The translations under genes and the position numbers were made by a program. A DNA stretch of 53,922 nt from Rickettsiales bacterium. Its GTDB lineage: Bacteria; Pseudomonadota; Alphaproteobacteria; Rickettsiales; CANDYO01. Each line of letters opens with the position of its first letter. The first letter of the stretch is position 1. The DNA lies in contig JAOARE010000016.1 in the NCBI GenBank assembly GCA_025210695.1, forward strand, positions 1-53,922, written 5' to 3'. The notes under the pieces were generated by a model, which saw only the letters and a program-made list of their open reading frames with translations, was not told where the DNA came from and did not search any database. Positions 36,984 to 45,807 of this stretch are shown here, one piece after another.

Positions 36984-37332
36984 AAAAACCTCTCCTTTGA
37001 CTTGTCCAAACTTAAAACTACTAAGTTTTTCTATACAGTAATATATTTATACATTATTTTTAACTTACTGTCAAACAAAAAATGAATATTTTAATATTTA
37101 TTCAATCAATAGATTAACTAGCATTAAATTACATAACTGTGTTACTATTACATCAAAAAATACAAAATATGAAATTATACATAATCTATGTTACTCCGAA
37201 TATATTATAGAATCCTACTCATCTAGCTCTTAAAGGATATTGTATTATTTAGTAATATTTTATCGATTGCGTTTTAAGCGAATAACATATAATTTTATAG
37301 ATAATAAATATTAATAATATTAGAGATAAATT
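36984..37332. other. Divergent regulatory region between the orphan gene and glmS
   Basis: About 350 nt without an ORF worth calling. It holds the minus-strand promoter at 37046-37074. On the glmS side there is a perfect TATAAT at 37288-37293, with TTGCGT 15 nt upstream (37267-37272). I see no glmS ribozyme consensus and no other RNA structure I can name. Confidence 0.6.
37046..37074 (-). promoter_or_regulatory. Near-consensus promoter of the orphan gene
   Basis: On the minus strand TTGACA (37074-37069), a 17-nt spacer and TATAAA (37051-37046). This is the same hexamer pair and spacing as the 23S rRNA promoter. The start would be near 37039, with a leader of about 55 nt to the ATG. Confidence 0.75.
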
Positions 37333-39159
37333 ATGTGTGGGATAATTGGAATTAATTCTCAAGATGAAGATATTGTGCTGTCTATTGTACAGGGACTAAA
37401 AAACTTAGAATATCGTGGATATGACTCAGCAGGAATCGCGGGAATTGTTGATAATAAAATTGAAACTGTTAAAGCTTCAGGAAAAATTACTAACTTAGAG
37501 AATGATCTGAAAAAATTTCCTATAAAATCTAATATAGCAATTGGGCATACTCGTTGGGCAACCCATGGCGCTGCAGATAAAATTAATGCCCACCCACATA
37601 AAACAAACCAGGTTTCAGTTGTTCATAACGGCATTATTGAAAATTTTATGTCAATTAAACAGGAGCTAATTCAAGCTGGATATCTCTTCTTCTCACAAAC
37701 TGATAGTGAAGTTATTCCAAATTTAATAACCTATTATTTAGATCAAGGAAGCACAGCATTAGACGCCGTTAAAAAAACAATACAAAGGCTAGATGGAGCC
37801 TTCTCTATTGCCGTAATTTTTAATAAAACACCAGAACTAATGATTGCAGCACGCAAAGGATCTCCCCTTGTTATTGGTTATGGCGAGAACAAAATGATTG
37901 TCGCCTCCGACGCTTATGCATTGACATTCTTAACCAATAAAATCAGCTATTTAGAAGAAGGAGATCTAGCAGAGATATACTCTAACCGTATAAAAATTCA
38001 TGATATAAATGGAAATATAGTTGAGAGAGATATTATTACTATTGATCATAAAAACACCAACCTAGGGAAAGGAAATTTTGATCACTACATGCTCAAAGAA
38101 ATTTTTGAACAACCAAGTATTATAGCAGACTTAATTAATAGGTATTACGACATAGAAACCAAAGAATTGCTATTTGATGAAATTGATATTAATTGGAAAA
38201 ATTTAAGTAAAATAACCCTAGTTGCATGCGGCAGCTCTTATTATTCTGCAATGGTTAGTAAGTATTGGATAGAACAATATGTTGATGTGGCCGTTGAGGT
38301 AGATATTGCCTCTGAATTTCGTTATCGCAATGGTTATTTACCAGAAAATGGATTATGTATATTTCTTTCTCAATCAGGAGAAACAGCAGATACTTTAGCA
38401 GCCCTGCGTTATGCTAAAACAAGAAAACAAAAAACTTTAAGCATCGTAAATGTTAAAGAAAGCAGCCTTGATCGTGAAGCAGATTATTCTCTACAATGTC
38501 TTGCAGGCCCAGAAATCAGCGTAGCCTCCACCAAAGGGTTCACTACTCAACTAACTGTTCTGCTTTTATTATCTTTATATATCTCGTCTAAGCGTTCTAA
38601 AATTGATCAAAACACTCTAAAAAATATGCTTGTTTCTATCACCGAAATACCAGGAAGAATAGCTGAAATTCTAAATAACTCTGAAGAAATAAAAGAAGTG
38701 GCCTCATATATAATTCCTGCTAAAACTGCTTTATTTATTGGACGTAATTATATCTACCCGGTTGCTCTAGAAGGAGCATTAAAATTAAAAGAATTGTCTT
38801 ATATTCACGCAGAAGCAATTGCTGCAGGAGAACTAAAGCATGGTCCCATTGCCCTAATTGATAAAGATGTGCCAATTATAGTTCTAGCACCTAAAAATAA
38901 GTTATTTGATAAGACATCATCTAATGCTCAAGAAATTGCAGCCAGAGGAGGAAGGCTATTAACTATAAGCTCTAAAGAAGGAAACAAAGTTTTAGAAGAC
39001 TTATCTCAAAAACAAATTCATATAAGCACAGCTGATGAATTAATTGACCCTATTATTTACTCTCTCCCCATGCAATTATTGTCTTATTATGCAGCCATTG
39101 GGAAAGGCACTGATGTTGACCAACCAAGGAATTTAGCTAAGTCAGTTACGGTTGAGTAA
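37333..39159 (+). CDS. glmS: Glucosamine-6-phosphate synthase (isomerizing)
   Basis: Makes glucosamine-6-phosphate from fructose-6-phosphate and glutamine, the entry step to peptidoglycan and LPS amino sugars. The N-terminal glutaminase begins MCGIIG with nucleophile C2, and GHTRWATHG is conserved. The two SIS sugar-isomerase domains (about 280-590) include CGSSYYSAMV and SQSGETADTL. The C-terminus ends NLAKSVTVE with the catalytic Lys. The 608-residue length is standard. It converges on rsmE with a 5-nt gap. Confidence 0.98.
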   Translation: MCGIIGINSQDEDIVLSIVQGLKNLEYRGYDSAGIAGIVDNKIETVKASGKITNLENDLKKFPIKSNIAIGHTRWATHGAADKINAHPHKTNQVSVVHNGIIENFMSIKQELIQAGYLFFSQTDSEVIPNLITYYLDQGSTALDAVKKTIQRLDGAFSIAVIFNKTPELMIAARKGSPLVIGYGENKMIVASDAYALTFLTNKISYLEEGDLAEIYSNRIKIHDINGNIVERDIITIDHKNTNLGKGNFDHYMLKEIFEQPSIIADLINRYYDIETKELLFDEIDINWKNLSKITLVACGSSYYSAMVSKYWIEQYVDVAVEVDIASEFRYRNGYLPENGLCIFLSQSGETADTLAALRYAKTRKQKTLSIVNVKESSLDREADYSLQCLAGPEISVASTKGFTTQLTVLLLLSLYISSKRSKIDQNTLKNMLVSITEIPGRIAEILNNSEEIKEVASYIIPAKTALFIGRNYIYPVALEGALKLKELSYIHAEAIAAGELKHGPIALIDKDVPIIVLAPKNKLFDKTSSNAQEIAARGGRLLTISSKEGNKVLEDLSQKQIHISTADELIDPIIYSLPMQLLSYYAAIGKGTDVDQPRNLAKSVTVE

Positions 39160-39164
39160 TTTAT

Positions 39165-39878
39165 CTAATTAGACAAAGATAACGCATAAAGAGAGGCAGT
39201 TTCTGCCCTAAGTATTCCGGGTCCTAAATGCACTGAAGTTACAAAGTCCTTAGATAATAAAAGTTCTAACTCTTGATCGGAGAACCCTCCCTCTGGACCA
39301 ACCATAATATTTATTTCTTCCTTATTAGTAGATGTTAGATAATTTGCCAAAGATAAATCTTTTTCCCTTTCATTACATAATATTATACGCTGATCTTTCG
39401 GCCAATTAGACAAAAATTGATTTAATGCTTCTAATGATTTTATCTCAGGCATAGATAGCCTTCCACATTGTTCTGAAGCTTCTTTGGTGTAAATATACCA
39501 TTTATTGAAGTTAATTTTATCTACTACAGAATGTTTAGTTCTAATTGGCATTAGCTTTGTTACCCCAAGTTCTGTAGCTTTCTCCAGTAAAAAATGCATT
39601 CTAGCCTGTTTAATTGGAGCAAAAATAAGAGTTAACTCTTTCTCTTTTTTATATTCTCTTATCTTTTCAATAGGCTGTAAAATGACTTTCTTATTATTAA
39701 TCTCAAGTATTTTTGCAATATATTCTCCGTCCTGAGGATTAAACAACAACAACTGATGCCCTACTTTCTTACGCATAGCATTGGCAAGATAATTCACATC
39801 TAGAGAATTATTCAAAATAATATTTTCCTTTTCTAAAGAATCCTCTACAAATAGCCTTGTCATTTGGTGATATTTCAT
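39165..39878 (-). CDS. rsmE: 16S rRNA (uracil-1498-N3)-methyltransferase
   Basis: A SPOUT-class methyltransferase for m3U1498 of 16S rRNA. The N-terminal PUA-like domain (about 1-70) is followed by the knot domain. It has the SAM-binding motif MVGPEGGFSDQE and LGPGILRAETASLYAL at the C-terminus, typical of RsmE. The 237-residue length is normal. AAAAGG precedes the ATG at 39878 by 4 nt. It is divergent from the small SDHAF4-type gene (27-nt gap). Confidence 0.95.
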   Translation of the reverse strand: MKYHQMTRLFVEDSLEKENIILNNSLDVNYLANAMRKKVGHQLLLFNPQDGEYIAKILEINNKKVILQPIEKIREYKKEKELTLIFAPIKQARMHFLLEKATELGVTKLMPIRTKHSVVDKINFNKWYIYTKEASEQCGRLSMPEIKSLEALNQFLSNWPKDQRIILCNEREKDLSLANYLTSTNKEEINIMVGPEGGFSDQELELLLSKDFVTSVHLGPGILRAETASLYALSLSN

Positions 39879-39905
39879 ATAACCTTTTAGATCATTGGAG
39901 TGTAT

Positions 39906-40055
39906 ATGAAAGATACTATCACAAAAGATAAAGAAGACAACAAAGATAAAGTTACAACACCTGAGATTGGTGGACCTAAGGGGTTGGAACCCACTAGATA
40001 TGGCGCAAATAATTCACCAGAATGGGAAGTTAAAGGACGAGTATCTGACTTCTAG
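39906..40055 (+). CDS. DUF1674 / SDHAF4-type succinate dehydrogenase assembly factor
   Basis: A 49-residue ORF, easily missed for its size. The C-terminal half carries the family signature EIGGPKGLEPTRYG, then WEVKGRVSDF at the end. Bacterial and mitochondrial members bind the flavinylated SDH flavoprotein subunit and help assemble complex II. The N-terminal half is Lys/Asp-rich and disordered. It starts 27 nt from the divergent rsmE and is followed 15 nt later by the coiled-coil gene and zapA. Confidence 0.88.
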   Translation: MKDTITKDKEDNKDKVTTPEIGGPKGLEPTRYGANNSPEWEVKGRVSDF

Positions 40056-40070
40056 AAAAAAAGGTTTTAA

Positions 40071-40343
40071 ATGACTAATAGTTTACAACGTTTAACACAA
40101 TCCATAGATAATCTTGAGGAGCTAATTAACAAAAGAATAACCACCCCTCAAGAACCTTCTAAAGAAGAACTTGCCAAAGTTAGCAATCTAGAAGAAGTTA
40201 ATCTTGAACTTCAAGATGAATTAAAATCATTAAAAAAAGATTACCAAAAACTACAAGAAACCAGTAAAGATGTTATCAAGGAACTTAATAGCTCCATACA
40301 AACTATAGAGGATTACTTTAAGAAACAAAATGCCAGTAATTAG
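40071..40343 (+). CDS. Coiled-coil protein upstream of zapA (DUF4164-like)
   Basis: A 90-residue protein, almost entirely heptad-patterned (LTQSIDNLEELI, then about 35-85 rich in Leu/Lys/Glu). DUF4164-type coiled-coil genes commonly precede zapA in Alphaproteobacteria and may act with it in FtsZ-ring organisation. AAAAGG precedes the ATG. It overlaps zapA by 14 nt, so the two are translationally coupled. Confidence 0.75.
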   Translation: MTNSLQRLTQSIDNLEELINKRITTPQEPSKEELAKVSNLEEVNLELQDELKSLKKDYQKLQETSKDVIKELNSSIQTIEDYFKKQNASN

Positions 40344-40647
40344 AATATTAAATCGCGATTATCAAATATCTTGTGGCCCAGGAGAGGAGCAGAAATTGCT
40401 TGATCTGGCATCTAAATTAGATAAACGCGCCCAAGAAAACTCTAAAGCCTTTAGAGGGGCTAATGAAATGATGTTAATCATCTTAACTGCATTAACTTTA
40501 GAAAATTCAGTTCAAGATTTGTCCGAGCAAAATTCTATATTACAAAAAAAACTTGCTGAAGGTGTTAGTTGTAATGATGAAGACTCAAACTACCTTATTG
40601 ATAAGTTAGCAGAACGAGTTGAACATCTTTCAAAAAAACTATCTTAA
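40330..40647 (+). CDS. zapA: Cell division protein ZapA
   Basis: A small FtsZ-ring-associated protein that bundles FtsZ filaments. The N-terminal globular domain has the family pattern RILNRDYQISCGPGEEQKLL and LASKLDKRAQE. A C-terminal coiled coil (about 55-105) mediates tetramerisation. The 105-residue length is typical. It overlaps the coiled-coil gene upstream and converges on the large oxidoreductase gene 3 nt later. Confidence 0.88.
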   Translation: MPVIRILNRDYQISCGPGEEQKLLDLASKLDKRAQENSKAFRGANEMMLIILTALTLENSVQDLSEQNSILQKKLAEGVSCNDEDSNYLIDKLAERVEHLSKKLS

Positions 40648-40650
40648 AAC

Positions 40651-43600
40651 TCACTTATAAAGCTTTTCTAAAATATGATTCTGAGATAATCTTGCTTCCA
40701 AATGAAGAAAGTCCACTCTATCCATTTCTTGATCTTGATTAGTGCAGCTAAATACATAACTCTCTTCTCCAGTGACTGGGTCTATATGTTTCTGCAAGCA
40801 CTGACCACAAATTTCTTTCATCATACATTGCATGGGAGAGTTAATACTTGCAATTGCAGTGTGCTCTGGATTTAAATACTGTAATAACACTGTAGAACGC
40901 GCTTTTTTAACTGCATGCATCATTTTATCAGATCCAATAACAATTATTCTATCAATGGTTTTTAAAACAGCAGGATTCTCTTTAGCAAAATTGACTATAG
41001 ATTCTACAATATTTCCATGGAATGTTTTATCCTGATCACGAGTTATTTGCAATTCATCCTCATCACAACTCCAAATAATTTGATTAGCAGCTGCTTCAAT
41101 TTCTTCTATTTTATAACGGTCTTCAATTTTACGATAACCCGCAAAATACAATACCTCGCTCCCCTTCTCTCTTAATGCCTGACCTATAGAAAAAAGCACT
41201 GCATTACCAAGCCCCCCACCCACTAACATAACTTTCTCATTGGAAGTTATTTCTGTTGGGGTTCCGGTGGGGCCCATCAACACTATATTCTCACCAATCT
41301 GAAGTTTGGCACATAAATTAGAGGAGCCACCCATTTCTAATACGATAGTAGAGATAGTGCCTTTCACCTTATCAACTTTTGCTCCAGTAAGAGCTATTCC
41401 TTCCATAAGAGGAAGTCCATAATGAGCATAGTTCTGCAACCTGAAAAACTGCCCTGGTTCAAAGTTCTTTGCAGCTAATGGAGAATTAACAACTAACTCA
41501 ACTATATTTGGAGCGAGCCTATTAACCTCTACTATGCTGGACATTAACTGAGTACTTAAATGATTAAAAAATTCTTTAGCATTTGTTTTATCTTTTTTTA
41601 ACAACTTAGAAACAGATGGATAACCACGCTTAGCACTGGCCATTGCTTTTACTACGTTACCTGCATAATCTGGATGCAAATCTCCAAAAAAACTCATTGA
41701 ATTATCACAATTATTATACGTAATAAAATGATTATCTAATTTTCTAAAATACGCCCCATCTTTTTCTAAAATTTCTGGAAACTCTTGAGACAAAACAACA
41801 TTTGGCACAGTTCCAGCTGCAATTAAAATTGTTTTAGCATCTAAAGTTACTAACTGTTCTTTATCGTCTATTATTTGAACAGCTTCCAATCCCTTAACAT
41901 AACCAAATTCATCTAAAATAATTTTGCTTGGGGTAATATTTTCAACAAATTCTATTCCTTCTTTTAAGCCTAAACTCAATTCTTCATGATTAAGGCGATA
42001 GCTCGGTGCTTTTTGTAATTTATTACGATAGAGTATTTTTACTCCTCCTAAAGACTTCATTACAGAAAAGTTTGAATCTGATTTTTCAAATAACTTATTA
42101 TCTCTAAGTAATTCCTTAGCTTCTTCATTTAAAGGTCCTTCTTTATATTTACTTGCAAATTTCTTAGCCAATTTTGGATAATATGCCATTGCCTCTGTTG
42201 CTGCATCTAAAGCTGTTAATCCACCACCAATAACCACAACTGGCATTCTCATTTGTAAATTAGTTAATGAGTCTTTCTCATAAGCTTTACCTAACTGTAG
42301 AGACATTAAAAAATCTGATGCAGTACGCACCCCCTTAGCCATTCCATCTGGAAGAGAAAGTAACCTAGGCTTGCCGGCACCTAAGGCTAGGGCCACATGT
42401 TGGAATCCCATTTCAAAAGCTTGTTTAGGAGTAATATTACTACCGAATCTTACCCCACCAAATAACTTGAAATTATCTCTACGTTCTAACAATAATCTAA
42501 TTAGAAGAAGAAAATTTTTATTCCAACGGTTAGTAATTCCATATTCCATTACTCCACCAAAACCACCAATAACTCTTTTGTCTAATTCTTTAAAAAGATT
42601 ATCAACTTCCTTAATTGGCTGATGAAGAAACTCTGCTAAGGGCTCTATTTTCAATCCATCAACTGCAACCACAATATGTCCCTCATTAAGCAAATAATGA
42701 GCCAAGGTAAAACCAGCTGGCCCCATACCTGCCACTAAAACTTTAGCTCCAGTGTCTTCTTTTGGTAAAGGCTTTGCAAAGGACAAAGGGTTCCAACGAG
42801 TAAGAAGGCTATATATCTCAAATCCCCAAGATAACTTTAAAACGTCTTTTAAAACTCTAGTCTCAATCTGTGGGATATCAACAGGTTGCTGTTTTTGAAA
42901 AATACAAGCTTTCATACAATCATTACATATTCTATGGCCTGTAGCAGCCAGCATTGGATTGTCAATAATTGCCATAGCTAATGGCCCTATGATATTACCT
43001 TGAGACTTCAAATAATTTATCTCAGATATTTTTTCATCTAATGGACAACCATTTTTTTCTTCTTTCTTGAATCCTTTAGAACATGAATCTTTATCTTGCC
43101 TATGACAATGAATACAATAATGACTTTGATCAACAGCAAAATTTAATTCACATCCTGGGTCAGTAAGTTTGAACCCATCCCTTTCATGACATTGATCGGC
43201 TGGAATCTTCCAAGTATTTTTATCATTTTCTGCAGGAATCAAACAATCAGCATCAAGTTTATGTGGAAATTTAAACAATGTTCCAGATTGATGTTTCTTT
43301 ATCCCATCAGAATCTAAACATGCCCAAATAGCATATTGAGAAGCTATATCTAATTTCTCTTGATCTTTAGAAGACAACCAGCTTAAAGCATATTCAGCAA
43401 AAATTTGTTCAAAATGATTTATGTCATATTTAGATAATTGAGGCGAAATTAATTGAGATAATTCTTCTAAAACATTTTTAGGGCTCTGACTACTTTTTAA
43501 AGCATAACGCTGAACAAATAAACGCTTACATTCATATATCTTAGCCAGTGATGTGTACTGTTGTTTATCTATAATTAGTTCATTTTCTATATTAAAAAAA

Positions 43601-43806
43601 CTACTTACAAATTTTTCTAAGTGTGGAGCTAAAGAAATAGCTAAATTCGAATGCTCAATTTTCCACTCCTTAAAATTCAACCTTGCTTGAATCACCTCTT
43701 CTTTCAAAGAAAGATCCAAAGAATCAAGAAAGTAACTGTCTAATTCTTTTAGCTTAGAAGTATTATATAGATCTGAAAATTGGAAGTGAAACTTTAAATT
43801 AATCAT
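40651..43806 (-). CDS. Giant GltD-like / PyrK-like fused flavoprotein oxidoreductase
   Basis: A 1051-residue protein. Residues 1-200 are helical and unrecognised. A GltD-type Fe-S region follows: C231, C234, C242, C254 then C294-x2-C297-x3-C301. The FAD fold is VLVAGMGPAGFTLAHYLL and the NAD(P) fold VVVIGGGLTALDAATEAM. The last third is a ferredoxin-reductase/PyrK-like part (EPGQFFRLQN, VMLVGGGLGNAVLFSIGQAL) ending in a 2Fe-2S-like Cys set (CMMKEICGQC and a later C). In NfnAB-type transhydrogenases the same two modules are separate subunits. An NADH/NADPH/ferredoxin electron-transfer role is inferred; the partner is unknown. It overlaps the lptC-lptA gene by 8 nt. Confidence 0.85.
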   Translation of the reverse strand: MINLKFHFQFSDLYNTSKLKELDSYFLDSLDLSLKEEVIQARLNFKEWKIEHSNLAISLAPHLEKFVSSFFNIENELIIDKQQYTSLAKIYECKRLFVQRYALKSSQSPKNVLEELSQLISPQLSKYDINHFEQIFAEYALSWLSSKDQEKLDIASQYAIWACLDSDGIKKHQSGTLFKFPHKLDADCLIPAENDKNTWKIPADQCHERDGFKLTDPGCELNFAVDQSHYCIHCHRQDKDSCSKGFKKEEKNGCPLDEKISEINYLKSQGNIIGPLAMAIIDNPMLAATGHRICNDCMKACIFQKQQPVDIPQIETRVLKDVLKLSWGFEIYSLLTRWNPLSFAKPLPKEDTGAKVLVAGMGPAGFTLAHYLLNEGHIVVAVDGLKIEPLAEFLHQPIKEVDNLFKELDKRVIGGFGGVMEYGITNRWNKNFLLLIRLLLERRDNFKLFGGVRFGSNITPKQAFEMGFQHVALALGAGKPRLLSLPDGMAKGVRTASDFLMSLQLGKAYEKDSLTNLQMRMPVVVIGGGLTALDAATEAMAYYPKLAKKFASKYKEGPLNEEAKELLRDNKLFEKSDSNFSVMKSLGGVKILYRNKLQKAPSYRLNHEELSLGLKEGIEFVENITPSKIILDEFGYVKGLEAVQIIDDKEQLVTLDAKTILIAAGTVPNVVLSQEFPEILEKDGAYFRKLDNHFITYNNCDNSMSFFGDLHPDYAGNVVKAMASAKRGYPSVSKLLKKDKTNAKEFFNHLSTQLMSSIVEVNRLAPNIVELVVNSPLAAKNFEPGQFFRLQNYAHYGLPLMEGIALTGAKVDKVKGTISTIVLEMGGSSNLCAKLQIGENIVLMGPTGTPTEITSNEKVMLVGGGLGNAVLFSIGQALREKGSEVLYFAGYRKIEDRYKIEEIEAAANQIIWSCDEDELQITRDQDKTFHGNIVESIVNFAKENPAVLKTIDRIIVIGSDKMMHAVKKARSTVLLQYLNPEHTAIASINSPMQCMMKEICGQCLQKHIDPVTGEESYVFSCTNQDQEMDRVDFLHLEARLSQNHILEKLYK

Positions 43807-44806
43807 GCTTTTTTTCTGGAATAATAACAGCGCTAACTCTATTTTTACTAATCTTAGGAGCTCCTACTAAATCTGCTTTCTTAGTAGCAAAGTTATAATG
43901 CAATAATTCCCCAGATAAAATATTATTGTCTTTATATAACTTAACATGGTCTTTTAAAGTTAGAATTTCTGTAGCTACTAAATATTCTCCATATTCCCCT
44001 GTTGCTATAATATCTTTGTCAGTAATTCTAACCTTACCATAAGCACGAACTTTATCTAACTTATCAGTTTTTGGGTTGAGTATAACTATCATTTTATCAG
44101 CTTCAACCACCGTTCCATTTTTTGTTAAAATCACATCACCCAAGAAATGTCCTGTTTTCTTAGACCAAAAAACATCAAACTTATCTGATTTAATATTAGT
44201 AATGCTCTCATCCTTAACTTGCTTAAAATTAGCATTTATCTTCCCGTAAAAAAATATGGTTTCATTCTGGTAATTTAAAATAAAACCATTATCTGATTCT
44301 AAATTATATTCATCTGTAAAAAGTTTGGAATAACTATCAGACCTAATTATAGATTCATCTTTTAGAATTTCAGCTTGATTGCCATTGTAATAGTAAAATT
44401 TATTAAAATTTGCTTTTACATTATCAAATAACTGCAAATGATTATCACTTTTTGTTAATTTGGCTGTATTAGAAGCCACATTAAGCCAGTCAATATGGTT
44501 TAACATTAATTCCACTTTAGGACTTACAAAAGATGCATAATCAGAGAATTCGTTCATTTGTTCAGCTTTAATATAATAAGGGCCATTGGTAAAACTTAAA
44601 CCAACAAGATCAGGGTTGTTCACTCTAGAATTTATTTCCTCCTTATCAGAAGGTTGAACTTGAATGGAATTATCTTGACGTATTTTATTATCTTTATTAA
44701 CAAAAACATAATAACTAATCACCACAACGGTAACAGCTGCGACTATGACACAAAAATATTTTATTAATTTTATAATTTTATATCGACTATTTGTTTTATT
44801 TGGCAT
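43799..44806 (-). CDS. LptC-LptA fused LPS transport protein
   Basis: A 335-residue protein with an N-terminal membrane helix (about 15-36). An LptC-like periplasmic beta-jellyroll (about 60-205; NHIDWLNVASNTAKL, LYNLESDNGF-type repeats) is followed by an OstA/LptA-like segment (about 205-325). The latter has GDVILTKNGTVVEADKMIV, VRAYGKVRITDKDIIATG and LKDHVKLYKDNNILSGELL. In E. coli LptC is about 190 residues and LptA about 185, encoded as neighbours after kdsD/kdsC. Here kdsD is directly upstream (2-nt gap). The fused chain would bridge the inner membrane to the periplasmic filament. Confidence 0.8.
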   Translation of the reverse strand: MPNKTNSRYKIIKLIKYFCVIVAAVTVVVISYYVFVNKDNKIRQDNSIQVQPSDKEEINSRVNNPDLVGLSFTNGPYYIKAEQMNEFSDYASFVSPKVELMLNHIDWLNVASNTAKLTKSDNHLQLFDNVKANFNKFYYYNGNQAEILKDESIIRSDSYSKLFTDEYNLESDNGFILNYQNETIFFYGKINANFKQVKDESITNIKSDKFDVFWSKKTGHFLGDVILTKNGTVVEADKMIVILNPKTDKLDKVRAYGKVRITDKDIIATGEYGEYLVATEILTLKDHVKLYKDNNILSGELLHYNFATKKADLVGAPKISKNRVSAVIIPEKKHD

Positions 44807-44808
44807 AA

Positions 44809-45786
44809 TTATTTTAACTCAGGACTTGCTCCAACTTTAAGGCAATCATGCATATGAACTAAACCTCTTAAATGTTGATTATCATCTACCACAAACAGCA
44901 CTGTAATTAGTTTCCTATTCATTATTTCTAGAGCTTCAACTACTAAACTCTGTGCTGTAATAATTAGAGGATTTGCTTTCATAACTTCTGAGATATTTTT
45001 ATTTAATAAATCTATACTTGCTATGTTTCTTCTTAACTCTCCGTCTGTAAACACCCCCACTAATCTTTGCTCTTGATCTAAAACGGCTGTACAACCAAAT
45101 CTTTTCTGACTCATGACTTCAATGGCAGTAGAAACTTTATCATCAAGATGAACTATAGGCAGAGCATAATCAACATGCATAATATCTTTCACTCTAAAAA
45201 ATGATGCTCCTAACCTTCCTCCAGGATGGTAGGTTTGAAAGTCTTTTCTACTGAACCCTTTTCTATCTAACAGAGTTAAAGCAATTGCATCTCCAAGTGC
45301 TAACATCATGGTAGTGGAGGTAGTAGGAGCATCAAACTCTAAAGCCTCAGGAATAGCAGGTAATAATAGACAGATGTCAGAAGACAATCCTAAAGTAGAA
45401 TTCTCTTTCCTAACCATAGATATTAAAAAGATATGAAATCGCTTACAATAATTGATTATATCTTTTAGTTCTTCTGTTTCACCAGAATTTGATAATAATA
45501 ATACCATATCATCTGGTTGGATCATCCCCAAATCACCATGACTTGCTTCACCTGGATGAATAAAAAAAGAAGTAGTTCCTGTAGAAGACAAAGTAGCAGC
45601 AATTTTCCTGGCAATGTGACCACTTTTTCCCATACCGCTAACTATAATACGACCTTTGTGATTAATAATTTCATTAATTAAATTATCAAACTTATCATCT
45701 AAACAACTTGATAAAGCCTTCAGCCCATCTATAGCTGAATTTATAACTTTCTGAGCAGTTTTTATTTCACTAGAATTATTTATCAT
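44809..45786 (-). CDS. kdsD: Arabinose-5-phosphate isomerase (KdsD/KpsF)
   Basis: Converts ribulose-5-phosphate to arabinose-5-phosphate, the first step of Kdo synthesis for LPS. The SIS domain (about 35-180) has SGMGKSGHIARKIAATLSST, HPGEASHGDLGM and LSNSGETEE. YHPGGRLGA links to two CBS domains (about 195-320). The 325-residue length is normal. It is followed by the fused lptC-lptA gene, the classical LPS neighbourhood. Confidence 0.95.
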   Translation of the reverse strand: MINNSSEIKTAQKVINSAIDGLKALSSCLDDKFDNLINEIINHKGRIIVSGMGKSGHIARKIAATLSSTGTTSFFIHPGEASHGDLGMIQPDDMVLLLSNSGETEELKDIINYCKRFHIFLISMVRKENSTLGLSSDICLLLPAIPEALEFDAPTTSTTMMLALGDAIALTLLDRKGFSRKDFQTYHPGGRLGASFFRVKDIMHVDYALPIVHLDDKVSTAIEVMSQKRFGCTAVLDQEQRLVGVFTDGELRRNIASIDLLNKNISEVMKANPLIITAQSLVVEALEIMNRKLITVLFVVDDNQHLRGLVHMHDCLKVGASPELK

Positions 45787-45807
45787 AAATTATATCTTTA
45801 TTATATT

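Noticed and set aside
36984..37332. glmS ribozyme or amino-sugar riboswitch upstream of glmS
   Set aside because: No conserved glmS ribozyme core is visible, and these are mainly found in Gram-positive bacteria. The region looks like simple divergent promoters.
40648..40650. 6S RNA downstream of zapA
   Set aside because: In gammaproteobacteria ssrS often sits beside zapA, but here only 3 nt separate zapA from the next convergent gene.
40832..42622. Plus-strand ORFs opposite the large oxidoreductase gene
   Set aside because: They are antisense to clear Fe-S, FAD and NAD(P) motifs and have no expression signals.
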